This document shows positions 22,808 to 33,994 of a stretch of DNA of 64,000 bases, piece by piece (the first letter of the stretch is position 1; each line of letters starts with the position of its first letter). Made by a program: the position numbers and the translations under genes. Origin of the DNA: Zea mays (lineage: Eukaryota > Streptophyta > Magnoliopsida > Poales > Poaceae); the NCBI RefSeq assembly GCF_902167145.1, contig NC_050102.1, positions 558,001-622,000 of the forward strand. Reading direction: 5' to 3'. The notes below the pieces were generated by a model. That model was not told the DNA's origin and ran no database searches. It worked only from the letters and a program-made list of their open reading frames with translations.

Positions 22808-25800
22808 TCAAACAAAAAATTTGCGGAGATTATCGATGTTCCAGGAATGCTCCAAGTCTTCGCCGTTTGGCATTGCGAGCCTGTATGCGCTGGGGGAGGC
22901 CTTCGTCTTGACAATGAAAGGGCCCTCCCACTTGGGCTCCAGCTTGCCCCTGGACTCTGTCCGAGCTATTCGGACGAGTACGAGGTCCCCTTCGCTAAAT
23001 TCCCGCGGGATGACTGCGAGGTTGCGCCATGCTTTTGTCTGGGCTTGGTATTTATTTAGAGCCTGTAGAGCAAAGACGTGGTCTCCGTCGATAAGATCCT
23101 TCGAAGTGGGTTCGTCCACGTCGGGGACAGCTGACGCAACTGTTCGCGGGGACCCATGCTTTATTTCTTGTGGGGTCATGGCCTCCGATCCATATAGAAG
23201 GCAGAAAGGGGTGAACCCAGTCGCCCTGCACTCAGTCGTGTTTAGTGCCCAGACCGCTTCAGGTAACAAGTCGGCCCACCTGCCCTTTTTCGTCGAGGAG
23301 CATTTTCTTGACAGCTGTGAAAATTTTTCCATTGGCGCGTTCCACAACTCCGTTGGACTGCGGGTGATATACTGAGGCGAAGGCAAGCTTGGTGCCAATG
23401 GAGAAGCAGAAATCCTTGAAGTCTTGGCTGTCAAACTGCTTGCCGTTGTGAACTGTGAGTTCGGACGGTACTCTGAAGCGGCAAACAATGTTTTGCCAAA
23501 AGAATTTCTGTGCAGTCTTTGATGTTATTGTGGAAACAGCCCTCGCCTCGATCCATTTGGTAAAGTACTCGAAAGCGACGAAGGTGAACTTGAGGTTCCC
23601 CTGAGCCGTGGGCAGGGGCCCGACGATGTCCAGGCCCCAGCGCTGGAGAGGCCATGTGTGGGCGATCAGTTTTGTGAATTGCGAGGGGCTGCCTGATCGA
23701 GGAGAAAACTTCTAGCAGGCTTCGCAGGACCTTGTGACCCGATTTGCGGCGCAGATCATTGCGGGCCAGTAGAAACCTTGGCGGATCACCTTTGCGGCTA
23801 GGGCCCTTGGCCCTGCGCGAGAGCCACAAGTACCACCGTGGACTTCGCGCAGTATTTGGACGCCTTCGGTCTCGGTGACACATTTAAGCATTGGCTGGCT
23901 GACCCCCTTCTTGTAGAGTTGGCCCTCAATCAGTGCGAAGTCTCGGCTTCGATGTTTGAGGCGCTTGGCCTCGTTGATGTCGGTTGGGTGGTAGTACCCC
24001 TGTAGGAACAGGGTTATTGGTGCCCGCCAGTCTTCGGTCATAATAAGGTTGACTATGCGGTGGCCCTCGCTGTCATTGGTTATTTGGAGCCCTTCGGGGC
24101 TCCGGACGGCTGGCGTGCCGATAACATGGTAGAACACGTCGGAGGGCAGGGACTCGCCTCTAGCAGTAGCCTTGGCCAATGCGTCCGCTTCTTCATTCTT
24201 GGCCCGGTCCACATGCTGCAAGGTGAATCCCTTAAATTGTCTCTCGAGACTTCGGATGGCCGCGAGGTATTGCATAAGTGCGGGGTCCTTTGCTGCATAG
24301 TCTTTCTTGACTTGGCCGGCGACTACCTTGGAGTCTGTTCTGACAATGCAGGTGGTGACACCGAGGGCCCTCAGCTTGCGGAGGCCGAGGATGACGGCTT
24401 CGTATTCTGCTATGTTGTTTGTGCATCTCTCAGATTCCAGAGCGAAGCTGAGGCGTGCCGCGTATCTGTGCTTGACCCCGGCGGGTGAGGTGATGACTGC
24501 AGCGGCGCCTGCCCCCGCATGGCACCATGCGCCGTCGTAGTGGATCATCCAAACCTTCTCTGTGGATGGGTCCGGCTATGTTATTGGCCCAGGCCAGTCG
24601 ACGACGAAGTCTGCCAGAACTTGTGACTTGATGGCTGTCCTGGGCTCGAAATTGATGTGGTAGCCGGAGAGTTCGACCACCCACTTGGCAATCCTGACCG
24701 ATGCCTCTGGGTTTCTGAACAATTTACCTAGTCCCCTATCTGAGGTGACCCGGACCTTGAATGCTTCAAAATAATGGCGCAATTTGCGCGAAGACATAAC
24801 AACTGCATAGGCAATCTTCTCTAGTTCCGTCATGTTACATTTGGATGGTGTTAGCACTTCGGAGACGTAATAAACTGGGCACTGCCTGATCACGCCCTCA
24901 ACTGTCTGCTCCTGCACCAGTGCCGCGCTGACCGCATGCGGCGAAGCCGCAACATAGAGCAACAGGGGTAGCGAAGAGTCGGGGCTTGTAAGGACTGCCA
25001 ACTCCGACAGGTACTGTTTTAATGAGGCGAAGGCCGCTGCCTGCTCTGGTCCCCAAGCAAAGTCTTTTGCGCCACTGAGAGTTTTGAGGAAGGGGAGACT
25101 TCGCTCAGCGGATTTGGAGATGAATCTGTTGAGGGCGGCCAATCTGCCCGTCAGGCGCTGGACGTCTCTGGCTGACTACGGGGGCGTCATGTTGATGATG
25201 GCCTGAATTTTGGTTGGGTTGGCCTCGATGCCGCGGTGTGATACCAGGTAGCCCAATATTTTCCCCTGGCGAACGCCGAAGACGCACTTTTCGGGGTTCA
25301 GGCGATGTCGTGCGTCCCGCATGTTCGCGAATGTCTCGGCGAGGTCAGCAAGATGGTCCTCCTTGCTCCTGCTGGCGACGACGATGTCGTCCACATATGT
25401 GAATATATTTCTGCCGACTTGCCCCTCGAGCACTATTTTGGTAAGCCGGGAGAAGGTGGACCCGACGTTCTTGAGTCCCTCCGGCATTCTGATGAAGCAA
25501 TATGTGCCGAAGGGTGTTATGAAGCTGGTGCTGGCCTTGTCTTCCTCCTTTATATATATTTGATGGTAACCGGAGAAGCAGTCGAGGAGTGACATGACTT
25601 CGCACCCGGCCGCGCTATCGACTATTTTGTCGATCTGAGGCAGCGGGAAGTTGTCCTTTGGGCAGGCCTTGTTGAGACTGGTGAAGTCGATGCACATTCG
25701 CCACTTGCCGCTCTTTTTCTGCACCATCACAACATTGGAGAGCCACGTGGGGTAAGCCACTGGCTCGATAAATTTGGCTTCCAGGAGGCGATGTACCTCG

Positions 25801-26800
25801 GCCTTGGCGGCTTCTATCTTCTCGTCGAACATTTTGTGGAGCCGCTGTTTTTTCGGTCTCACCGAAGGGTTGATTCCCAAGCCGTGCTCAATTATGGATC
25901 GGCTGACCCCGACCAGGTCGAGGGCGGACCAGGCGAAGACGTCTTTGTTCTTGGACAAGCAGCAGAGGAGTTTCTCCTTGTCATGCGAAGTGAGGTCTTC
26001 ACTGATGGTGACTGTCTGCTTGGGCGTGGCCTGGTCGAGGGGAACAGTCTTGGTCCCGTCGTTGCTCTGCAGCTGTGCCTTGTCGTGTTCTTTGTCGGTT
26101 AGGCTGGCGGACGCAGGGACCTCGCGCTGGGCCGTGAGGCAGTGCACATTTTTTTGCCCCGGGACGAAGTCCCGCTCTATGTTGCGCGCGGTCTGCTGAT
26201 TGCCGTAGACCGTGATGGCGCCTAACGGACCTGGTATCTTCATGCACAGGTACAGTCCGTGAATGGCTGCCTCAAACTTGTTGATGGAGCCCCGGCCCAT
26301 GATGGCGTTGTACGGATACACCATATCGACGATATCAAAGGTTATTTGCTCACTTCGGGCATTGGGTGCTACACCGAAGGAGAGAGGCAGTTCTATTTTG
26401 CCGACCGGAAAGGTGCCCTTGCCACCGAAGCCATACAACGGGTTGTCCGAAGGCTTGAGCAGGCTGTGGCTTATGCCCATGCGGTCGAAGGCATGGAGGA
26501 AAATGATGTCTGCTTGACTGCCATTGTCGACTAGGACTTTGTGCAGGTCCCAGCCTGCCACGCTGCAGTTGATAACCATGGCGTCGATGTGGGGGGCGCT
26601 GCGCAGGTCGACGTCTCGGGCGTCGAAGGTAAGCGGTACGTGGGACCACTTCGTTTGCACGACTGGGCCGGTAATGGCGACGTGGTTGATGCTGCGGTAG
26701 TGGTCCCGCTTCTGCCGCTTTGTGTCGAAGTCGGTGCTGGACCCCCCAGTGATCATATGAATGACTCCACGATACGGCTGATCGGCGAAGTCTTCTTGTT
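22808..26800 (-). pseudogene. Gypsy pol: protease, reverse transcriptase, RNase H x2, integrase (broken)
   Basis: The polyprotein reads leftward. Protease-like DNGSQADI comes first. RT follows with WRMCIDFTSLNKACPKDNFP and the catalytic YVDD in FTYVDDIVV, then a first RNase H region after 25142, then a second RNase H (HYDGAWCHAGAGAAAVI, NNIAEYEAVILGL, RTDSKVV). Next come the HHCC zinc region, the integrase core and a chromodomain-less C-terminus ending at 22808 (PKWEGPFIVKTK). The frame is continuous except for TAG codons at 25176-25178, 24576-24578 and 23712-23714, and a 1-base insertion in an A-run near 23285-23290. Two catalytic-site changes are visible. The second HHCC histidine is replaced by R (GTCGSRAGP). 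The second integrase Asp is replaced by H (ELTVHNGKQF). This copy cannot encode an active enzyme set. Confidence 0.88.
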
Positions 26801-28449
26801 TTGGGGCGTGAGGGTGGGGGATGTTTTGTTGTTGCTGGTGTGGAGGTGGTGGTGGGGGAGGTACGATTTGTACTTCCTGGTGGTGTTGGTATGCATGGTG
26901 CAGTGGATGCGGGGCGGGGGCGTGGATGTATGGTGGAGGGGGTTGCTGATAAGTGTGCGTGACAATCTAGGGTTGTCGGCTGGCTGCGCCCGTGCCATCC
27001 TATCTTTGGTGGCCTTCGTCTCTGGGCAGTCTCTGGTTTGGTGGGCGCAGTCTTCGCCGTGAAAAAGATAGTAGAATCGGCGCGGCGGCTGCGCACGTCC
27101 CCGACCCCTACCGCGAGTTCCATTTCCGCGGCCCTGGGGGGATATTCCTGGCGGCGAGGGGCGTCACTAGCGGGGTGCTGGTTGGCGATGTTGTGCACCT
27201 GCTGCTGATTACGGCCGTCTCGACCGGAGTCTGGCTGCGGAGTTCTCGTCCACATGCGGCTGGACTGTGGAGCATCTTTGGGTTTCCTCTGAGACTCAAC
27301 CTTGCGCTGGTGGAGCTCTTCGGATTTGGCGTATTTTTCAAATAGCTGATATAATTCCTGGAGGTTCTTGGGCAGATCTCTGATGTAGTGGCTGTAAAGG
27401 ACGCCGACGCGAAGGCCACTGCTGGCGTAGTGGATGGCGATCTGGTCATCGACTGAGGGCAGCTATGACTTGAGTGTTAGAAACTTGCGGTAATACTCCC
27501 ACAGAGTCTCTTTTTCCAGCTGCTTGCAGAGTGAGAGTTCGGCCAAGGCGTCGGTGTCTGGGCGGTACCCTTGGAAGTTGAGCAGAAATTTGTCCCGGAA
27601 GCTTCTCTAGGAGTCAATGGACAGCGGGGGCAACCTGGTGAACCAGGTGAGAGCTGGGCCCTCGAGGGCGATGATGAAAGACTTGGCCATCGTGGCGTCG
27701 TCCCCTCCGGAAGATGCAACGGCGACCTGATAACTCATGATGTACTGTGCTGGGTCAGTGCTGCCGTTGTACTTAGGATAGGTCCCTGCCCGGAAGTTGG
27801 CAGGCCAGGGTGTCACTTGCAAGTGTGGCGCCAGGGGACTTCGCTCGTCGAGGTAGTTGACCCCCTGGAATGGCGCGGCGTGTGGGAAGGCGTGGTCGCG
27901 CTGGGGGAAGTGTAGGTCTTCCATTTGCGCGCGCTGTTGCAGGGGTGGCCCGTGCTGCAGGCCGAGGTGGCCTTCGCGTATGTCCTCCAGTTGTGCGCGC
28001 TGTTGCAGGGGTGGCCCGTGCTGCAGGCCGAGGTGGCCTTCGCGCTGCATCAGCGCGATCTCCTTCTCGAGGTCCTGGGCCTTCTGCTCTTCGTCGCGTA
28101 TCATTTGCCGCACCTTGGCTAGTGCAGACACACGTTGGCGCTTGGCCTCCAGTATCTCTTTTTGCCTCTGGAGATTGCGGTTCTTGATGCGCAAGGCGCG
28201 CAGCTGTAGCTGTTCTTCCGCTGAGACGCCGAGGACTTCGCTGTCCTCGGTGAGGTCCGCGCCCTACGGTGGGGCGAAGCCTAGGGGAGGTTGCGGTTGT
28301 CCTTCAGGGCCACAGGTGCGGAGGGTGTCGTCTTCAGTAGCCTCTTGGTGGGTGGAGTGGGTGAGGGCGAGGGCCTTGCCCTTTTTTGCGGCCAGCAATG
28401 CTGCCTTCGCAGCCTCGTTAGCCTTCGAGCTAGCTTTCTTGGGTGCCAT
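26801..28449 (-). pseudogene. Gypsy gag (broken)
   Basis: It starts at ATG 28449 (MAPKKASSKANEAAKAALL). A coiled-coil stretch follows (RNLQRQKEILEAKRQRVSAL). The capsid-like region has YNGSTDPAQYIMSYQVAV, EGPALTWFTRLPP and ELSLCKQLEKETLWEYYRKF. A degenerate zinc-knuckle area (FHGEDCAHQTRDCP) lies near 27030-27060. In-frame TAG codons occur at 28264-28266, 27607-27609 and 27463-27465. The frame shifts near a G-run around 27140 and again before the protease. A 22-codon segment (HGPPLQQRAQ) is tandemly duplicated at 27925-28056. Confidence 0.8.
27925..28056 (-). repeat. 66-bp in-frame duplication within gag
   Basis: The sequence around GTTGCAGGGGTGGCCCGTGC is repeated with a 66-bp period (27936 and 28002), adding 22 codons to gag without changing the frame. 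Confidence 0.85.
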
Positions 28450-28476
28450 CGCGGGTGGTTTTTTCGTAGCACGAAC

Positions 28477-28489
28477 GGTGGGCGCCAAA
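28477..28489 (-). other. Primer-binding site of the Gypsy element
   Basis: Directly inside the 5' LTR the minus strand reads TTTGGCGCCCACCGT. TGGCGCC-type sites are usual for Tat-lineage elements. I did not assign the tRNA. Confidence 0.6.
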
Positions 28490-28967
28490 TGTTGGAACTT
28501 GCTCTCCGGTGCAAGGTGATCCAACGGGGGTGTGAAGTGACGTAAACAGGGTTTTCGCCCGAGATGGCAATAGCTCTGTTAATCTAGCCTCTCAAGGGCG
28601 CTGTGCGGGGGTATTTATAGGTATCCGGGTGCCCAGCGTCCCGCGTTAAGGACGCATGTGCCCTCAGACACCTAGGTTATCCACGGAATATTCCCATAAA
28701 GCGGGGTTACAGACCATAATTACAGGGAGGCCTTTACAAATTAGGCCCGTAACGCGCAACGGCCACGCAGGGCCTGTTACAATGGGCCGGATCACACGCG
28801 GGCCTCCATTCTGGACGAGGTCGCAGGATGAGACGACCTCGTCGCGGGTCTTCGCCCGGCGGCGTATGAGACGAAGGGTAAGTCTGCCCGTTGTCTTGTC
28901 ACCGTTGGTGCAGCGAGTACGGCGAAGGCCTCGAGCGAAGGGTGGCGTCTTCGCCTTCACCCCAACA
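28490..28967 (-). repeat. 5' LTR of the Gypsy element
   Basis: 478 bp, with 11 mismatches to the 3' copy by eye. Confidence 0.93.
28611..28620 (-). promoter_or_regulatory. TATA box in the Gypsy 5' LTR
   Basis: The minus strand reads CTATAAATAC, a good plant TATA box, placed within the LTR to drive gag-pol leftwards. The same sequence is in the 3' LTR at 17211-17220. Confidence 0.6.
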
Positions 28968-31734
28968 GACAAATAAATAACTAATTGATCTTTAATCTTG
29001 TTTATAACTTGACTAGGGATTATATTTTAGTCTTACTATAGTTATGGATACATTAACTTTGTTTAGAAGATTTAATCCACTAAGCATAGGTTAAATGAAT
29101 ATTTATTTTTGACAACATGTTATTTGATAAAGTAATGTTATGGAGGCGTAGGCAACATTATTGTGAAGCTAACGCAACTTGAATGGATCAAATTGCGCTC
29201 AGAATGAGAAAGTTGTGAATTTTCTATGTTTACCATATTTTATTCTATCCTGAAAATCATTTTAGATTTTAATTTCCCAACCCTGTGGATGGCAGCTACA
29301 ATTTTTATTAAAGACAGGGTCTAGTTCATAAAGTTCTGGGGCCGTTTGTAATGAAATATGAACTACACAGGACTACGGGTTAATTGCGGAAAACCCCGAG
29401 GACTCATACTGCAAAAATACCACGCGACTTCAACGTGCTCGGTTCTGGGCCATCCATTTTAGGATCTAAGGCCCAGATTAGATGAACTACCCCAGTGAAC
29501 CGGTACACGACACAGGCCCTTAGTCTAAGATCAGCGCCTCATATCTCTCCACGCCACTGATCAAATAAGAGCCCTCGGTCTCGCGATGAACGGTGCAAGA
29601 CTGAGACTACGAAAAGGTATTCTCTGTCTAATCTTGATCGTCCATCTAAATCCAACGGCAAGGGCATGTTCTTCTTCCTCCCCCAAGCGCCGGATATGGC
29701 AGCACAGTGCCCCCACGGCGGACGTCGCTGGCAAGCACCCCATAAGTCGTCCCCACGCACGAATCCCAACCCCGTATGGCTCTATATGCACGCGGGACCA
29801 TAGCGATTTGTTTGGGAGCAACATACCCAAGCTGACATGATGCAGGGCTCCCTCCCATGCCGCAAGCAGCCTTGCACGATGCAAACTCCATTAAGAATTC
29901 CTTATGACGCGAAGGGTCTTCCACATCCAACGAACCTCGAGGAGCCTTCATGTGTACCGGTGATCCTACCAGATCGTACCCCGAAGGCCGAGATGCGGCG
30001 CGCGTGGACTGCTTGTTGCGGTTCTTTCTCTTTGGACGACTCGATCTCCCTCCCTCTGCGAGACGCTTTTTCTTAGATGTCTATGGACATGCATTTGGTG
30101 CTAAGCTCTAGGGATGCGTCTAGTTTTATAGAGATGAGCACATGATTGAGGTGGTAGATTTAGCCGAATCAATGAAGCTCTTGTCGCCTTGTTCCGTTTT
30201 GTACGTCGTTGACCGGTGAATATGACTGGTACTACAGAACGAGACCCAAGGGGTCCGGCTGTCAGTGAACGCGGGATGGTTATGAATGAGGTCACCCCTG
30301 ACGTCAGCATGACCACACTACCCATGAATACATTAAACAATTCCGGCGACTGGTCAAGTGTGCGCGCGAGCGTGTGGTTTTCGTCCCAGGCCGGTTGGGT
30401 ACTTGGGTGAGCCGAGCCGGAGCCTTGTGAGGAGGTGGGGAGGCTGAGCAGTGGGCCAAGAATGTCGACGCACATGCGCGCGCGGACGACACCATGACCC
30501 GGCGCCCGCCCAACGGGGCCCACGCGCCATAGTCACAGCCGGTGGCCCAGCAAGGTAAGCTTTTCCCTTTTCTCTTTTTTTTCTATTTCTGATTTATTAT
30601 TTCAAATTCAAGTTTAAATTCATAGCTCAAATTCAAATCTGAGTCACCAATTTAATTGTAAATGCAACAACACATGAAACCCAGCATGATGCAAATATAA
30701 TTTTCATTTGAGTTATTTATTATCTCAGTTAAGCAAATGCTTCTAACACATAAATAGTTTATTTAGAAAGAAAAATTTCTATTGTATATATATATTTTTA
30801 TTGAGATATGATTTAATATAAATTTATTTAAAGAGTACCTATAAATGTATAGGTCAACAAGGGGATGATCTTAATCCACCAAGTGTTGTTTTCATTTGAT
30901 CTTTTATTAGAAAAGATATTTATTTTGGGAAACATGTCTTTGAGAAAAGATATTTTAGTTCTAATCCTCAAGAGAGTCGTACTAGATTACCACCATAGGG
31001 TTTTGAGGTGTTACAATGTGCAACCTCTGCAGAGTGTAAAATTGGTATATCAGCTGTGCTCACGGTTATGAGCAGCTTGGACACTCACGTGATTAACTTA
31101 TGAAAGTAAACTTAATCTGTCATATGCATTGTATTGTGGTTTTATTATTAATTTTAATCTCTTGTTACTTTGGGTTGGTATATACTTACATTTAGTAACT
31201 GCTAATAAAATTTGACCAACTTATTAAAAGTAATGCTCAACTTTAACTATTATTTGTTGATCAGCCTTACACTTCACATGAGCCCCCACTGTTGGTAAGC
31301 TAATGAAATTATTCCTCACACGTGTTGAGCGATGAACTTTTGTGAGCTCACTCTTGCGATATATAACCCCCACAGGTGAAGAGCAGCTCGTCCAGGAGGA
31401 GGACTACTATGAGGAGTTTGATGAGGTATAGGTGGCGTCTCCCAGTCAGCTTAATGGTGCCAAGGAAATAATATTAGTTCACTTTATTTGTATCATTTAT
31501 TTTTGCAAGACACTTCCGCTATGTAATAAAGTTTGTGATATTTATCTCTATATATTTGGTCATTATATGTGTTGCTCTTCTTTGACGCACATGGGTTTAT
31601 CCCTTAAATATAGGTGTGACAGCGGACCACAGACCCTAGCGGCCTGGAGTTCCTTTTAGAGACGTCCAGACGTGGTGTGGCTGAACCATATAGCACTGTT
31701 GGGTCATGACTTCTTCTAGTTATTAGAAGCTCAG

Positions 31735-31737
<3 letters not shown>

Positions 31738-31821
<84 letters not shown>
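31738..31821. repeat. (TA)n microsatellite between elements A and B
   Basis: About 41 perfect TA units. Confidence 0.97.
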
Positions 31822-31823
<2 letters not shown>

Positions 31824-33700
31824 TGGGTATATTAGGAGCCAGGACTTCCAATAGTTAGAGGAAGCCCTGGCCGACCACCCTCGACCTGACTGGACCGTGT
31901 CGGCGCGCCCACCCACATTCCACGCCAGGCTGTCGGGTGCGTCTCTCCGCCATGCACTAGGTCAAAACTGCCCCAACGTGTAAGTTAAACTCCTGGTCCA
32001 ACAACCAACCTCCTGTGTGGGACGCAAGCTATAAATTGTGGTTCTGTTTTTTTTGCATAAATAGCGTAATTAGTTCACAGAAATAGCGTAAGTAGTTCAC
32101 AGAGATAGCATAAAAACCCTGCCCAGCCACTGGACCACGTGCACATGCGTAGGCGCATGCATACATATCCTATTTTTATAGTAGATCCAATAATTATGAC
32201 AGACCGTGTGAGTTTCCATTGCATGTACGCAAATTTTGCTTGACATTTTCATTTCCATTACATGCACACAAAAATTAGATGGCTTCATATATAAATATAA
32301 AATCACTATAACAGCCATGCAACTAGGCTTGTTTGAACCAGTTTATGATATTTGCTGATACTAATTATGCTACACGGTGTAGGTATTTATGAAATTTGGT
32401 ACACTGCGTAAAAATATGTTTCCTACTACACGCGCATAAATTTAGGATGACAGGAATGTGCGATGAATGGAAATTGATTGGCATGCATGAAAAAAATAAA
32501 ATCTTATTTTAAATGTTGCATTTCCTCCATAAATATAGGATCGCTCTAACAACCATGCAGCTACAATCGTTACAACAAGTTTATGATATATACTGATACT
32601 AGTTATACTACACAGTCTTTGTATTTATGCAATACGGAATGCTGCATAAAAAACTGCCACATGGTACACTGGTAGACGCATCTCTAGATTTAAGCGTAAA
32701 AACCTTAAGTTTTGAGCATAAAACCCTTCAGTTATGTGCGTAAATATCCAGCCATGGAGAAAGGTTGGTAACTCTGGCGCGTTATATTCACGATCCTATT
32801 TTTATGGTAGATCCAAAAATTATGGGATTCGAATGCATGCAGTTTCTATTTTTGTGCAGATCTCAAAAATTATGACAGATCGTGGGAGTTTCCATTACAT
32901 GCGCGCAAATTTTAGATAATATTTTCCTTTCCACGACACGCATGCAAAAAATAGGATGACCTGATTCACGTAGAGCATAAATTCTTATACAAAGTCACAT
33001 AAATACATACATTGTGTAGCATAATTGGTAAAAAACATAATATCGGTTCAACTAACAGCCCCTGCGGGAATTAGGGGCAATTTTATGGCAGACGTAAAAA
33101 TCGTATTCATTGCCGTAAAAACCATCATGCAAAAATAGTGTAAATAGAAGACATAAAACATAATCATCGAGACATCGATGGCATAAACATGGATCAGATA
33201 GTTCGTCGCAGGAGGATGATCCCAAAACTGCTACATCAAAGGACACCACCGAAGCCACCGAATCGAAGAAGTTGGTCATTGAAGGATGCCAGAGCCACCC
33301 ACGCCTCGCGTGGCCGCCATCTTCGGAGACGACCGTGCCTCACGCGGCCTCCGGAGTGACCCACATCTCCCGTGGACACCACTGCCGCTGCTGAAGCCTA
33401 TCGCGCAACCGACGTCGCCACCGGGCCTGGGGTGCGCTGTCACCGCTCGTCCGCTTCGGGAGTGCCGTCGCCGCTTTCCTGCCGTCCTCGGGAGCGTTGC
33501 CGCCGCTCGTTCCTGTGGGAGTGCCGATGCTGGTTACTCGCCTCGGGGTGGCATCGCCGCTCACGCCTGAGGGAACTGCCACCGTCGCTAAAACCTAATT
33601 CTTAGCGGCCTTGAGGTGTTTTTATAGCTACCAAACCTGATGCGGCTGAACCGGATGACATCATTGGGTCAAGGTTTACTCTAGTTATTGGAAGCATATA
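31822..33700. mobile_element. Element B: TA-microsatellite-flanked DNA element
   Basis: The left end contains CTTCCAATAGTTAGAGGAAG (about 31847) and the right end, reverse-complemented, reads CTTCCAATAACTAGAG (about 33683), an imperfect inverted repeat. (TA)n lies on both sides. The body (32030-33050) is colinear with element A. It is dense in GCATAAA, GCGTAAA and similar words, about sixteen in forward orientation. The right part (33286-33620) is GC-rich and shares about 200 bp with element C, including TAAAACCTAAT and GGTGTTTTTATA. ORFs here are low-complexity Arg/Pro frames and not convincing genes. Confidence 0.6.
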
Positions 33701-33994
33701 TATATATAATAGGTAATGGAAGCCCTGGGCTTCCCCTACTAATGGAAGCCCTAGCCAGGACGCGGTCGACCCAGCACCCGCGTGCTTGCGTCAGCCATGC
33801 AGTCGACAGCCAAGAATCCAGGACGATAAGCGTAATGCAATGTACGAATGCATATATATATGGATAAAGATGCGTAAACCATGCATAAAGGAATCTTTGG
33901 ACGCCTGAATCACGTGGAACAAATATGACACTGTGGACAACGTTTACGACTGCATAATGACATGTACTCGACAACATAAAATCATGCAGTATGT

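Larger units (their letters stand above)
17090..28967 (-). mobile_element. Gypsy (Tat-type) LTR retrotransposon with antisense accessory gene, 11.9 kb
   Basis: Two 478-bp LTRs (TGTTGG...CCAACA) bound the element, and GACAA flanks it (17085-17089 and 28968-28972). Minus-strand gag and pol run from the right LTR, in the order protease, RT, RNase H, archaeal-type-like RNase H, integrase. Between integrase and the left LTR lie a 77-bp tandem repeat and a plus-strand spliced gene. An extra RNase H and an antisense ORF region before the 3' LTR are hallmarks of plant Tat-lineage Gypsy elements such as Grande. I count 11 mismatches between the LTRs over 478 bp (about 2.3%). At an assumed grass LTR rate of 1.3e-8 per site per year, that would be roughly 0.9 million years since insertion. 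Confidence 0.93.
15629..31015 (-). mobile_element. Solo LTR 2 (3.5 kb), opposite orientation, inserted in solo LTR 1
   Basis: It starts TGTCACACCCAGG at 15629 and ends GAGGTGTTACA at 31015, flanked by ATGTG (15624-15628 and 31016-31020). Without the Gypsy element and its duplicated GACAA it is about 3.5 kb. Its minus-strand reading matches the 3.6-kb LTR at 39828-43456 over its 3' half (for example the AGCAAGAGTGAGCTCACATA area). The right part (28973-31015) is AT-rich with a GC-rich block at 29,500-30,550; I see no gene in it. Confidence 0.9.
13143..31621 (+). mobile_element. Solo LTR 1 (3.1 kb), inserted in element A and itself interrupted
   Basis: It starts TGTAAACCCCAAATGGG at 13143 and ends TATAGGTGTGACA at 31621. 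The 5-bp duplication GCGGA flanks it (13138-13142 and 31622-31626). Without the insertion at 15629-31015 and its duplicated ATGTG it is about 3.09 kb. The right piece (31021-31621) matches the 3' portion of the 3.6-kb LTRs further right, including CACCTCTGCAGAGTGTAAAA-like sequence. The GC-rich block at about 13,500-14,450, with ORFs on both strands, occupies the same place as the GC-rich block of the related LTRs and is probably regulatory rather than coding. Confidence 0.9.
11717..31737. mobile_element. Element A: TA-microsatellite-flanked DNA element, interrupted by an LTR nest
   Basis: The element body is 11717-13142 plus 31627-31737 (about 1.5 kb) once the nested LTR is removed. Its left end, GCCCTATGCTTCTAATAGGTACAGGAAG (in two pieces around 11739-11766), pairs imperfectly with the reverse complement of its right end near 31711-31738, which reads GCCCTGAGCTTCTAATAACT and continues to GAAG. 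Short TA repeats lie at the left end and a long (TA)n tract at the right. The interior shares long stretches with element B, for example TCCTATTTTTATGATAGATC near 12046. It carries many GCRTAAA-type words. No transposase is present, so it is non-autonomous. The arrangement recalls rice Micron elements, which target TA microsatellites. Confidence 0.6.

Noticed and set aside
33286..33605. Coding exon in element B
   Set aside because: Low-complexity Arg/Pro/Ser frames open on both strands; no match to a known protein by eye.
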